In this document: positions 30,504-39,000 of the stretch, piece after piece
Layout: the number at the start of each line of letters is the position of its first letter
How positions within the stretch are numbered: the stretch's first letter is position 1
Assembly: GCA_910588845.1 (NCBI GenBank)
Contig: CAJURU010000001.1
Span: 169,301 to 233,300 of the forward strand
Direction: 5' to 3'
Length of the DNA stretch: 64,000 bases
Source of the DNA: an uncultured Lachnospiraceae bacterium
Lineage (GTDB): Bacteria > Bacillota > Clostridia > Lachnospirales > Lachnospiraceae
Position numbers and translations under genes: made by a program
The notes under the pieces: generated by a model
What the model was told of the DNA's origin: nothing
Seen by the model: the letters and a program-made list of their open reading frames with translations, nothing else
Databases searched by the model: none

Positions 30504-32003
30504 ATGATAAACGAGGCAATCAAGAAATTAGTTTGCTACGGATTGGAGAACAGCCTGATTGCGCAGGAAGATGTGATCTTTACAACCAATCAATTACTGG
30601 AAACATTGCAGATAGAAGAATACGGGGAGCCGGAGGGTACATATGAGAATGTAGAGCTGGAACCGGTGCTGAAAGAGATTTTGGATTACGCTTATGAGAA
30701 CGGCGTGCTGGAGGAAAACGGTGTGGTGTACCGCGACCTGTTTGATACAAAACTGATGGCAAAATTGATGCCGCGCCCCAGCGAGGTAATTGCTGAATTC
30801 TGGCAGATATATAAGGACGAGGGCGCGAAGGCTGCAACGGATTATTACTACAAATTAAGCCAGGACAGTGATTATATCCGCCGTTACCGCATTGCGAAAG
30901 ATGTTAAATGGAAATCGCAGACGCCCTATGGGGAGATGGATATTACAATCAATTTGTCCAAGCCGGAGAAAGACCCCAAGGCGATTGCAGCGGCCAAGAA
31001 TGCCAAGCAGAGCGGTTACCCCAAATGCCTGCTCTGTGTGGAGAATGAAGGCTATGCCGGACGCATCAATCATCCGGCAAGGCAGAATCACCGGATTATT
31101 CCGGTAACAATTCAGGACAGCCGCTGGGGATTTCAGTATTCTCCCTATGTGTACTACAATGAGCATTGTATTGTGTTTAATTCTCAGCACATTCCGATGA
31201 AAATTGAGCATGGTACATTCTGCAAATTATTTGATTTTGTAAAGCAGTTCCCGCATTATATCGTGGGCTCCAATGCAGATCTTCCGATTGTGGGCGGCTC
31301 CATTTTAAGCCATGACCATTTCCAGGGCGGCAGCTATGAATTTGCCATGGCAAAGGCTCCAATAGAGCGGGAATTTACGGTAGCCGGATTTGAAGATGTC
31401 AAAGCAGGCATTGTCAAGTGGCCGATGTCCGTCATCCGCATTTCTGCGGCGGACAGCGACAGGCTGATAGCGCTTGCAGATAAGATTCTCACAGCGTGGC
31501 GGGGATATACGGATGAAGAGGCGTTTATTTACGCCGAGACAGATGGAGAGCCGCACAATACGATCACGCCAATTGCCAGAAAACGCGGGGATAACTTTGA
31601 GCTTGATCTTGTATTGCGCAACAATATTACAACCGAGGAACATCCGCTGGGCGTGTACCATCCACACGCAGAGCTTCACCATATCAAGAAAGAGAACATT
31701 GGTTTAATAGAGGTAATGGGTCTGGCTGTGCTTCCGGCGCGTCTCAAGCAGGAGATGGAGACGCTTGCTGACGCTATCGTCGCTAAAAAAGATATCCGTG
31801 CGGACGAGAGTATTGAGAAACATGCGGACTGGGTAGCGGAGTTCCTGCCCAAATATGAGAGTGTGACGAGTGAGAATGTCATGGATATTTTGCAGGATGA
31901 GGTTGCCCAGGTATTCAGTAAAGTACTGGAACATGCCGGCGTGTATAAGAGGGATCAAGAAGGGCAGAATGCGTTTGGCCGGTTTGTGCAGAGTTTAAAT
32001 TAA
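30504..32003 (+). CDS. galT: UDP-glucose--hexose-1-phosphate uridylyltransferase, class II
   Basis: 499 residues; ATG 30504 follows AAGGAGGG, 18 bases after galK. It exchanges galactose-1-phosphate for glucose-1-phosphate on UDP. The sequence belongs to the Firmicute GalT class II (about 500 residues), not the 350-residue E. coli class. The histidine-rich catalytic segment is GGSILSHDHFQGG, with a second YHPHAELHHIKKE. The operon ends at a strong terminator. Confidence 0.97.
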   Translation: MINEAIKKLVCYGLENSLIAQEDVIFTTNQLLETLQIEEYGEPEGTYENVELEPVLKEILDYAYENGVLEENGVVYRDLFDTKLMAKLMPRPSEVIAEFWQIYKDEGAKAATDYYYKLSQDSDYIRRYRIAKDVKWKSQTPYGEMDITINLSKPEKDPKAIAAAKNAKQSGYPKCLLCVENEGYAGRINHPARQNHRIIPVTIQDSRWGFQYSPYVYYNEHCIVFNSQHIPMKIEHGTFCKLFDFVKQFPHYIVGSNADLPIVGGSILSHDHFQGGSYEFAMAKAPIEREFTVAGFEDVKAGIVKWPMSVIRISAADSDRLIALADKILTAWRGYTDEEAFIYAETDGEPHNTITPIARKRGDNFELDLVLRNNITTEEHPLGVYHPHAELHHIKKENIGLIEVMGLAVLPARLKQEMETLADAIVAKKDIRADESIEKHADWVAEFLPKYESVTSENVMDILQDEVAQVFSKVLEHAGVYKRDQEGQNAFGRFVQSLN

Positions 32004-32041
32004 GCGTTGGCAAAATTTTTGTACTTATAATGATATATGTC

Positions 32042-32083
32042 AAAAAAACAGAAATTTCCGAATGTGGGATTTCTGTTTTTTTG
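32042..32083 (+). terminator. Rho-independent terminator of galKT
   Basis: AAAAACAGAAAT pairs with ATTTCTGTTTTT across CCGAATGTGGG-type loop sequence and ends in a run of T. Confidence 0.9.
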
Positions 32084-32236
32084 GTATATATAATAAATAA
32101 AGATATATGAGGAAGCCGATGTTGGCTTGTCCGTTTTGTTTCCCTTTTGCTATAAAAATCATAAAATATGTGATACTATGGTATCAGGAGATTTGAATTT
32201 GAAGTATCGTATATCGGAAATAATAGGAGGCATTTT

Positions 32237-33505
32237 ATGGCAGAATCTATAAAGATAAATCAGACGCAGGAAAAAGTAATCCTTGTGGGCGTGAGTTTTC
32301 ATGAGGGAGATGACACGCAGGATTCCATGATCGAATTAGCGGAACTGGTGGAAACGGCGGGAGCAGAGGTTGTGGGAATGGCTGTGCAGGGCAGGGACAG
32401 TATTCATCCAGGCACTTATGTTGGCAGCGGCAAATTGCAGGAAATCCGTCAAATGATTTTCGACTTGCAGGCCACGGGGATTGTCTGTGATGACGAATTG
32501 TCGCCGGCCCAACTCAGGAATATGGAGAAGGAGCTGGATTGCAAAGTAATGGATAGAACTCTGGTAATTTTAGATATTTTTGCGTCAAGGGCATCCACCA
32601 GCGAAGGCAAAATTCAGGTAGAACTGGCACAGCTGCGCTATAGGTTAAGCCGTCTGACAGGTCTTGGAACCTCGCTGTCCCGTCTTGGCGGCGGTATTGG
32701 CACCAGAGGTCCGGGAGAGAAGAAGCTGGAAATGGACCGCCGCTTGATTAAGGCTCGTTTATCTCAGCTTAAAAGAGAACTGGAGGAGGTGCGCCAGCAC
32801 CGGGAAATTACCAGAGGGCAGAGAAGCCGTAACCATACGAAGGTAGCGGCGATTGTGGGCTATACGAATGCTGGAAAATCCACTTTGCTGAACCGTTTGA
32901 CAGACGCTGATGTCCTGGAGGAAGATAAGCTGTTTGCCACCTTAGACCCGACAACGCGTAATTTGCGACTGGACAGCGGACAGGAGATTTTGCTCACAGA
33001 TACCGTAGGATTTATCCGCAAGCTGCCCCACCATTTGATTGAGGCGTTTCGCAGCACCTTGGAGGAGGCAAAATATGCAGATTTTATTATCCATGTAGTG
33101 GACGCTTCTAATCCACAGCGGGAAAAACAGATGGACATTGTCTATGAGACATTGCATAATCTGGGCGTGGAAGGGAAAAAGATTATTACACTGTTTAATA
33201 AACAGGATAAGCTGGAACAGGAAGATGTTATCAAAGATTTAAAGGCGGATGTTACGCTGAAAATTTCTGCTGTGACAGGAGAAGGTTTCGCGCAGGTGAA
33301 AGAAACGCTGGAAGAGGTTTTACGTGAGGATAAACAACTTCTGGAAGGGGTGTTCCCTTATGAATTAGCTGGGCAGATTGCTATCATCAGGAAATATGGA
33401 GAACTTTTGGAGGAGGAATACCGGGATAATGGCATTTATGTGCGGGCGTTCGTACCAGTGGAACTGTATCAGAATCTGAATGCCGGCTTCATTCACGTAA
33501 AGTGA
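32237..33505 (+). CDS. hflX: Ribosome-associated GTPase HflX
   Basis: 422 residues; ATG follows AATAGGAGG. The N-terminal HflX domain contains GGGIGTRGPGEKKLEMDRR. The GTPase domain has G1 GYTNAGKSTLLN, G3 DTVGFI and G4 NKQD. HflX splits stalled or stress-inactivated 70S ribosomes. The C-terminal extension is normal. About 50 bases downstream lies the start of an amidase gene that is interrupted by an integrated element, so hflX and the amidase were probably one transcript. Confidence 0.96.
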   Translation: MAESIKINQTQEKVILVGVSFHEGDDTQDSMIELAELVETAGAEVVGMAVQGRDSIHPGTYVGSGKLQEIRQMIFDLQATGIVCDDELSPAQLRNMEKELDCKVMDRTLVILDIFASRASTSEGKIQVELAQLRYRLSRLTGLGTSLSRLGGGIGTRGPGEKKLEMDRRLIKARLSQLKRELEEVRQHREITRGQRSRNHTKVAAIVGYTNAGKSTLLNRLTDADVLEEDKLFATLDPTTRNLRLDSGQEILLTDTVGFIRKLPHHLIEAFRSTLEEAKYADFIIHVVDASNPQREKQMDIVYETLHNLGVEGKKIITLFNKQDKLEQEDVIKDLKADVTLKISAVTGEGFAQVKETLEEVLREDKQLLEGVFPYELAGQIAIIRKYGELLEEEYRDNGIYVRAFVPVELYQNLNAGFIHVK

Positions 33506-33554
33506 ACGAATTTACCTCTTTTGCATAGAATAAAAGAAAAACGATGGAGGAGCT

Positions 33555-33599
33555 ATGGCTGCGACAATTATTTTAGATGCTGGTCATGGCGGATATTGA
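33555..33599 (+). pseudogene. Original 5' end of the SPOR-domain amidase gene, cut off by element insertion
   Basis: ATG 33555 follows GATGGAGGAGCT, an excellent ribosome site. The frame reads MAATIILDAGHGGY and then stops at TGA 33597. LDAGHGGYD.GA is the opening zinc-site motif of Amidase_3 enzymes. The rest of the gene resumes at about 46770 on the far side of the element, where the motif reads FDPAHGGYDNGA. This is the host side of the left attachment junction. Confidence 0.85.
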
Positions 33600-33696
33600 T
33601 TGCGCAAGTGAAAATGGTAATAAAATACGGAAAGAAAGGGCAACTGCTGTACTTGTAAAAATGGAATATGTGAGAGGACAAGCCTTTCAATATATA

Positions 33697-33726
33697 GGGA
33701 CGTTCAAAAATGAGCGTCCTTTTTAA
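33697..33726 (+). terminator. Terminator-like hairpin near the left end of the element
   Basis: GGGACGTTCA pairs with TGAGCGTCC around AAAA and is followed by TTTTT. Confidence 0.7.
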
Positions 33727-33791
33727 TACATAGCCATTCCTAACAACAAAGGAGTGGCTATTATATTTTCTAGGGAAAGGAGGAAACCGCG

Positions 33792-33854
33792 ATGTCTAAA
33801 TGCAAGGTAATCGCCATCGCTAATCAGAAAGGAGGCACTGGTTATGAAAAGTAA
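33792..33854 (+). pseudogene. parA/soj 5' stub ending in the Walker A motif
   Basis: ATG 33792 follows AAAGGAGG and encodes MSKCKVIAIANQKGGTG, then YEK and a stop. ParA-type ATPases of clostridial conjugative elements begin this way and continue KTTT; here the frame leaves the family exactly inside the deviant Walker A motif. The 3' part of parA is not found anywhere in the window. It marks a deletion or insertion scar inside the element. Confidence 0.75.
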
Positions 33855-33856
33855 GT

Positions 33857-33930
33857 TATTATGCAAAGTTGAGCCTACACTTTTGCTGATTTTATAGGGT
33901 ATAGGCTCTTTTGAACTTTGCATAATCAGG
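33857..33930. repeat. Inverted repeat next to the parA scar
   Basis: ATTATGCAAAGTT pairs with AACTTTGCATAAT (13 bp perfect), extended by GAGCCTA/TAGGCTC-type pairing. It lies directly after the parA stub and just before the 3' end of the tyrosine recombinase gene. It may be a terminator for that gene or an element end. Confidence 0.6.
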
Positions 33931-33939
33931 GGTAAACCC

Positions 33940-34743
33940 TTACAAAGATTTCAACCAATCAAGAAGGTCTTTATCCTTTTTCCACGCTGGCAGTTCGTCA
34001 GATGATGGACTGTTGTAAGCTTCCATCAATGCTTTTCGCTTCATTTTTTCGTCTGCCCGTGCGTAGATTTCGGTTGTTGAAATATCAGAGTGTCCCAGTA
34101 GATCTCTGATATAAACAAGATTGACTCCGGACTGAAGCAGATGCATTGCTTTGCTATGCCTCAGCCAATGCGGTGTGATTTCATCGGAGATATCCTTTAT
34201 TCCCATTGCCTGAGCCTGTGCAGCATATTTTTTCAAAATATATGTCACTCCGGCTCTCGTCAGGGGTTTATTGCTGCGGTTGGTAAATAACGGATTGCGA
34301 CCATATACAGGCGAAGCCAGACCAGAACCTTCCATATACTGCTTCAGCAATTCCCCGGTTGGTCTCATGACTGGAACAATGCGGCTTTTACCGCCTTTGC
34401 CTGTCAGTACGATGGTGACAGTATCATTTAAAGCAACATCACAAACTTTTAGATCCACAAGTTCCTGAACCCTTGCTCCGGTATCATATAAAAGTGACAG
34501 CAGAACAGCATCCCTTTTCCCCTGGATCGTTGTCCTGTCGGGTTGTTCTAACAGGCCCTTGATGCTATCCAATGGAAGATACATGAGTGGCACCGTATCC
34601 GTTTTTTTCATTGGAATAGCCAGGATTTTCTGGCTTTGCTGTATATACTGTGGTTCTTCTACCATTAAAAAGCTGAAAAATGAATGGATTGCAGCGAGAC
34701 GTTGATTCCTTGTCGCCGCTTTGCAGTTACGTTCTTCTTCCAT
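33940..34743 (-). CDS. Tyrosine recombinase/integrase, N-terminally truncated
   Basis: 267 residues from the ATG at 34743, but related integrases are about 330 residues and the frame stays open some 30 bases upstream without a good ribosome site, so the 5' end is probably lost. The remaining core-binding part (AATRNQRLAAIHSFFSFL) and the catalytic domain are present: Arg in GARVQELVDL, His-x-x-Arg in TPHWLRHSKAMHLL, His in LLGHSDISTTEIYAR and the nucleophile Tyr in the same motif. It resembles the tandem phage-integrase-like recombinases of clostridial transposons. It is probably not the enzyme that placed the present element, which carries a serine recombinase at its right end. Confidence 0.75.
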   Translation of the reverse strand: MEEERNCKAATRNQRLAAIHSFFSFLMVEEPQYIQQSQKILAIPMKKTDTVPLMYLPLDSIKGLLEQPDRTTIQGKRDAVLLSLLYDTGARVQELVDLKVCDVALNDTVTIVLTGKGGKSRIVPVMRPTGELLKQYMEGSGLASPVYGRNPLFTNRSNKPLTRAGVTYILKKYAAQAQAMGIKDISDEITPHWLRHSKAMHLLQSGVNLVYIRDLLGHSDISTTEIYARADEKMKRKALMEAYNSPSSDELPAWKKDKDLLDWLKSL

Positions 34744-34767
34744 ATGGCGTTCCCCTATATTAGGCTG

Positions 34768-34808
34768 GCAAAAGGAGGGCAGGGATTTCCCTGTCCTTCT
34801 TTTTGCAT
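34768..34808. terminator. Hairpin upstream of the truncated tyrosine recombinase
   Basis: GCAAAAGGAGGGCAGGGA pairs with TCCCTGTCCTTCTTTTTGC almost fully. T-rich ends on both strands suit a bidirectional terminator separating the recombinase fragment from the agr operon. Confidence 0.7.
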
Positions 34809-34955
34809 ATGTGGCGTATAATTTATTATCTCGAAGAAAATCAATAATATATTTTTGCTGATATTTTATATATCAAAAGGTATTATCAAAAAATATTGTT
34901 GACGATATAAATATTATACTGATAAAAGTAGATTTTTTGACTGAAACATTCAAAT

Positions 34956-35672
34956 GTGGGGATTGCCGTGTATAATATTGGAATATGTGATGATGGAAAA
35001 AATATTTGTTCTTCCTTGGAAAAGATGATTTTGCAGTATGCCGAGAAGAAAAGCATTCCAGTGGAAATAAAAGTATGGTATACAGGGGAAGGATTATGCG
35101 ATTATCTCAAGGAAAGACAGCAAATTGATATTCTGTTTTTAGATATTGAGTTATTTCGAATGACAGGCATTGAGGCAGGAGATTTTATACGCAACCGGCT
35201 GGAAGACAGGGGTATGCAGATTATCTATATTTCTGGAAAATCCTCTTATGCAAAGGAGCTGTTTAAAACACAGCCAATGGATTTTCTGGTTAAACCGATT
35301 ACACAGCAAAACATAGACGAAACATTAGAACTTGCAATCAAAATCATGAAGAAAAACATGGAAAAATTTGAATTTCAAATCGGGCATGATTTTTATTACA
35401 TGCCTTTTGGAAGTATACTTTATTTTTCCAGTGAAGGGAGAAAGATTAAGATATTTACAACTCATGGGGAGCAGGAGTTTTACGGAAAGTTGCGGGACGT
35501 GTCTAAAAGATTGTCTGACAGTTTTCTGAACATCCACCACTCTTATATCGTAAACCCGGAATATGTGATGCACTACGCTTATGACACGGTAGAATTAGTA
35601 GATGGAACTATCCTGCCGATAAGCAAAGCAAATCGGAAACAGATCCGGGAAAGAATACTGAGGGAGAGATAA
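34956..35672 (+). CDS. agrA: LytTR-family response regulator, AgrA-like
   Basis: 238 residues from GTG 34956; GTG 34968 is an alternative with GGGG better placed before it. The N-terminal receiver domain (about 5-125) has the acidic pair ICDD, phospho-acceptor Asp63 in FLDIEL and the conserved lysine in VKPI. The C-terminal LytTR DNA-binding domain (about 130-238) reads FYMPFGSILYFSSEGRKIKI and NIHHSYIVNPEYV. It is followed 15 bases later by the GHKL kinase gene and then agrD and agrB. It should activate agr and target promoters when the peptide signal accumulates. Confidence 0.9.
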   Translation: MGIAVYNIGICDDGKNICSSLEKMILQYAEKKSIPVEIKVWYTGEGLCDYLKERQQIDILFLDIELFRMTGIEAGDFIRNRLEDRGMQIIYISGKSSYAKELFKTQPMDFLVKPITQQNIDETLELAIKIMKKNMEKFEFQIGHDFYYMPFGSILYFSSEGRKIKIFTTHGEQEFYGKLRDVSKRLSDSFLNIHHSYIVNPEYVMHYAYDTVELVDGTILPISKANRKQIRERILRER

Positions 35673-35687
35673 AAAGGGGGGTTTTTC

Positions 35688-36971
35688 ATGGTAAATCTTG
35701 TTATCTATATACTAACCAATCTGTTCCGCGTTTACCTTATTTACAAATACATAAAAATATTTGCAGAGGAATCAATGCCAAAGCATAATTGGGAAAAATC
35801 AGCAAGGGGATTGGCTTTCCTGATTTATTTCCTGGTAAACACAGGCTGTTATCTCGCTTTTCATTCCGCATGGGTAAACCTGGTTGTGAATTTATCTGGC
35901 ATTTTTGTTCTTGCATTTTTATATCACAAATCTTTTAAGAAAAGTCTTTTTATAGGATGTTCTGTATATTTGATTGATATAATATGTGATACCGTGGCGA
36001 CCTTGCCTTTTGTAGAATATAAGTACGGACGGGAAATCAATGAATTTTATGCTGTTATAACAGTGTTTCTTTTTTTTGTGTGTGAGCTGCTGACAGAAAA
36101 AATTGTTATTTATCGAAAAGATGGAAATGCGGAACAAAATCTGCCTCTGGCAATGATGTTGGTTCCGATATCCAGTATTGCTACATTTGGTCTGTTAATG
36201 TATGCAAAAAGCAGTTCACAAACGGTTCTATTAATTGTAAGCATTGGTTTTCTACTCATTAATTTTCTGCTTTTATATCTATACAATATGCTCTTGAAAT
36301 CGTTTGCCCAGCATTATGAAAATGAAACCCTCAAAAGAGAAATACAGGTATACATGAACCAGATAGAAATTATCCTTCAAAATGAGGAGAATATTAATCT
36401 CTTAAAATACGATATGAAACATCATTTAAATGAACTAAAGCTGTTGGCGGTAAAACGTGAAACCTCCGATATACTGGAATATATTGAGGACATGGAAGTA
36501 TTTATGCAGCCCCTGGGTGAAATTGTGTCATCAGGTAATGTGGAGATAGACAGCCTGTTAAATTATATGCTTCAGAAAGCCCAAAAATCTCTGTGTTTTG
36601 TCAATGCCAAAATACAGATTCCAGAGGAAATCAGCCATTCTTTTGATATCAACATTATTCTGGGAAATTTGTTAGAGAATGCCATAGAAGCAGCGGAAAA
36701 AACAGAAGAGAAAATGCTGGATGTTGAAATTGGGTTAAAACAGGGAGTTTTAAAAATTAAAATAGAAAACAGTTTTTCTGGAACGTGGATTCCCAAAAAA
36801 GTTATAGAGAAAGGAGAGTTTTTCTCTACAAAGGGAGATCAGGAAAGACATGGATTTGGATTAAAGAGTGTGAGGAAAATTGTTGAAAAATATCACGGTG
36901 TTATGGAAATCAATCCTGATGGAAAATGTTTTTATGTGAAAATTATCTTATATCTTCCGAAAAAGGATTGA
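35688..36971 (+). CDS. agrC: GHKL sensor histidine kinase, AgrC-like
   Basis: 427 residues; ATG follows AAAAGGGGGG. Six or seven hydrophobic helices fill residues 1-205 (peptide-sensing membrane domain). Then comes a coiled dimerisation helix with the phospho-acceptor region YDMKHHLNELKLL (His245/His246). The ATPase domain has the N box NLLENAIEAAEK and G box HGFGLKSVRKIVEKYHG, typical of the HPK10/GHKL kinases that pair with LytTR regulators. It senses the cyclic peptide made by the downstream agrD/agrB pair (inference from gene order and family). Confidence 0.92.
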   Translation: MVNLVIYILTNLFRVYLIYKYIKIFAEESMPKHNWEKSARGLAFLIYFLVNTGCYLAFHSAWVNLVVNLSGIFVLAFLYHKSFKKSLFIGCSVYLIDIICDTVATLPFVEYKYGREINEFYAVITVFLFFVCELLTEKIVIYRKDGNAEQNLPLAMMLVPISSIATFGLLMYAKSSSQTVLLIVSIGFLLINFLLLYLYNMLLKSFAQHYENETLKREIQVYMNQIEIILQNEENINLLKYDMKHHLNELKLLAVKRETSDILEYIEDMEVFMQPLGEIVSSGNVEIDSLLNYMLQKAQKSLCFVNAKIQIPEEISHSFDINIILGNLLENAIEAAEKTEEKMLDVEIGLKQGVLKIKIENSFSGTWIPKKVIEKGEFFSTKGDQERHGFGLKSVRKIVEKYHGVMEINPDGKCFYVKIILYLPKKD

Positions 36972-37108
36972 TAAAGGAGCTTAAAAGTAGGAAGTTTCTG
37001 TATTTTCTGCTCAAAGGGTTGTTTTTGACAATTACATATCCCATTTTTTACAACACACGGCATAAGAAGAATTTATATGATAAAATGGCGCGGAGAAAGG
37101 AGGTAGCA

Positions 37109-37255
37109 ATGAAAACATCAATTGCAATAAATATTAAAAAGGTAGTTGCAAAAATTGCAAAGAAATCTGCAAGCATAGAAGCGAACACTGCTTGTTCAAT
37201 TTGGCACTATCAGTCCAAAGAGCCTGCTGAACTCAGAAAATTGCGGAAATTTTGA
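37109..37255 (+). CDS. agrD: Cyclic thiolactone autoinducer peptide precursor, AgrD
   Basis: 48 residues; ATG 37109 follows AAAGGAGG. It has the AgrD plan: basic amphipathic N-terminal helix (IAINIKKVVAKIAKK), a central core with a single cysteine (Cys29 in ANTACSIWHY) and an acidic recognition tail (SKEPAELRK). Cys29 should form the thiolactone with the carboxyl of a residue four or five positions later, so the signal ring would be CSIWH or CSIWHY. The following agrB, which cleaves and cyclises it, starts within about 12 bases. Confidence 0.88.
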   Translation: MKTSIAINIKKVVAKIAKKSASIEANTACSIWHYQSKEPAELRKLRKF

Positions 37256-37266
37256 AGGTGGCAGCA

Positions 37267-37839
37267 ATGCTTACGGAAAACCTTCTTGCCGATAACATCA
37301 TATCAAAGAAGGAGGTCAATATTATAAACTATGGATTGGAAAGCTTGATAGGCAATATCATTGGTCTGCTTGTTATTCTTGTCATAGGAGCTTTTTTTGA
37401 CCATATAATAGATAGTTTGATTGTATGGCTTTTGGCTTTTCCGTTAAGAAAGTATGCGGGTGGATTTCATGCAAGAACAAGAGGGAGATGTCTTATTACA
37501 TCTATGGGATTGATTTTAGTCTCTTACATCATCTTTTTTCAATGCAGATGGAAAACGATGGATATTTTTTTGATGGCATTAACCTTTTCCATAATTATAT
37601 TTTTTCTAGCACCTGTAGGAACTCCCAATAAACCTTTGGATAAGGCGGAAAAAATAGTGTACCGAAGGAGGACAAGAGAGTTTTTGGTGTTGGAAGAAAT
37701 ATTATTGATTTTTGCTTTATGCATTAATTTAGAAAGGCTGGTTACTGCAATCACAATATGTTTTTTTATGGTAGGCATGTCCCTTTTGGCAGGAAAAGTA
37801 AAATCAGAAAATTACAACAGGAAAGGAAAAAAATCATGA
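37267..37839 (+). CDS. agrB: Accessory gene regulator B, AgrD-processing membrane protease
   Basis: 190 residues from ATG 37267, 5 bases after GAAGGTGG; in-frame TTG 37252 overlaps the agrD stop. Several hydrophobic helices surround the AgrB active-site segment RKYAGGFHARTRGRC, in which the His and Cys form the catalytic pair. AgrB removes the AgrD tail and forms the thiolactone. The stop overlaps the next ATG (ATGA), coupling this gene to the secreted PPC-domain protein. Confidence 0.93.
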   Translation: MLTENLLADNIISKKEVNIINYGLESLIGNIIGLLVILVIGAFFDHIIDSLIVWLLAFPLRKYAGGFHARTRGRCLITSMGLILVSYIIFFQCRWKTMDIFLMALTFSIIIFFLAPVGTPNKPLDKAEKIVYRRRTREFLVLEEILLIFALCINLERLVTAITICFFMVGMSLLAGKVKSENYNRKGKKS

Positions 37840-38867
37840 AAATACGTACTATTTTAAGCTTGGCATTGGTTGTCAGTATGTTGGGTAATGTGCCTGTAAT
37901 GGCAGCAGGGGTAAATGATTCAGAGCAAACCAATGCGCAGGTTACCTCTTTGGAACAGCAGTTTGATTACTTTGAGCGTTGTGAACAGAAACCTGAAAAA
38001 TTAAGTCGCGAAGAAGTTAATGAATGGTTTGGCGATGGAAAATCACGGGCTGCATCCTCGCTCAGTCAGGATCGATGGGAGCCAAATAACACAAAGGATA
38101 CAGCATATCCCTACAGCAAGATTCCAACTGCACGTACAACTATTTCCACAAAATCTGACTTGTTTTGGCTGGGAATGAAAGAAGGAAATCTTCATGATGA
38201 AAATGATGTAGATTATTATTCCATTGATCTTACAGCGGGAAAAAGATATTTTATTGATTTGAGGAATGTCGGCACATCAAATTATTATATTGAATTAATT
38301 CATTATAATTCAGATGGAACAGGCTATATGTATACAACTAATCCATCTAGAAAACCTAAGTTTGAGAAAAAGCCGGAGAAATATCTTTATATAACAGCAG
38401 AAGACACTGGAAAATTTTATATAAAAATTGCAAATGGCGGAGATTGGTCTACGGCTCGTGGAACATATTTCTTCTATGTTGGACCTGAATATCAAACATA
38501 TCGTATTTCAAATTATCCAATTGGTGGATTCTATCTTTCAGGAGATTATGAGACACTTTCCTTAAATTTCGGTAGTGCAGTGCCGAAAGAAGCTACAATT
38601 GTAAATATGTCAATAACAGATAATTTTACAAAAGGAAATCCATGTTCAGAAGTTGATAAATATATGAAGATATTTGGGGGGAAAACATATTATAACACAA
38701 GTGGCACTGGTTCAAGCACTATAAACAATATCAGCGGGGCCTCTTTGAATGAGTTGTGGATTATTGGTGCGAAATGTGCCAGAAATCGCCATGTAACTCA
38801 ATGGTCCGGTTCTTTAAATGGATCTTTTGAGTGCCGCATGGCGCCATATCCCGGGAATGAACTGTAA
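37836..38867 (+). CDS. Secreted protein with PPC-like domain, coupled to the agr operon
   Basis: 343 residues; ATG 37836 follows AGGAAAGGAAAA and overlaps the agrB stop. Signal peptide: MKIRTILSLALVVSMLGNVPVMAAG. Residues about 75-215 resemble a bacterial pre-peptidase C-terminal (PPC) beta-sandwich: RWEPNNTKDTAYP, NDVDYYSIDLTAGKRYFID, EDTGKFYIKIANG. The C-terminal 120 residues are a second beta-rich part with no recognised motif and no protease signature. Placement directly behind agrB suggests it is a quorum-controlled exported product, or is involved in handling the peptide signal. Function unknown. Confidence 0.75.
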   Translation: MKIRTILSLALVVSMLGNVPVMAAGVNDSEQTNAQVTSLEQQFDYFERCEQKPEKLSREEVNEWFGDGKSRAASSLSQDRWEPNNTKDTAYPYSKIPTARTTISTKSDLFWLGMKEGNLHDENDVDYYSIDLTAGKRYFIDLRNVGTSNYYIELIHYNSDGTGYMYTTNPSRKPKFEKKPEKYLYITAEDTGKFYIKIANGGDWSTARGTYFFYVGPEYQTYRISNYPIGGFYLSGDYETLSLNFGSAVPKEATIVNMSITDNFTKGNPCSEVDKYMKIFGGKTYYNTSGTGSSTINNISGASLNELWIIGAKCARNRHVTQWSGSLNGSFECRMAPYPGNEL

Positions 38868-39000
38868 ATAAGATATGTAGCCAATTACTTTGCTGTTGTA
38901 AGATATAGGAAGTGATTGGTTGCTTACATTAGAGTTCGTGAAATTTTTGGAAAGAATGTAAATATTTATTACGATGTCTTTATGCAGAAAGGAGAGTGTT

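Noticed and set aside
33723..33923. Minus-strand 66-residue frame at the left end of the element
   Set aside because: It is the complement of the parA stub and inverted repeat, with no gene features.
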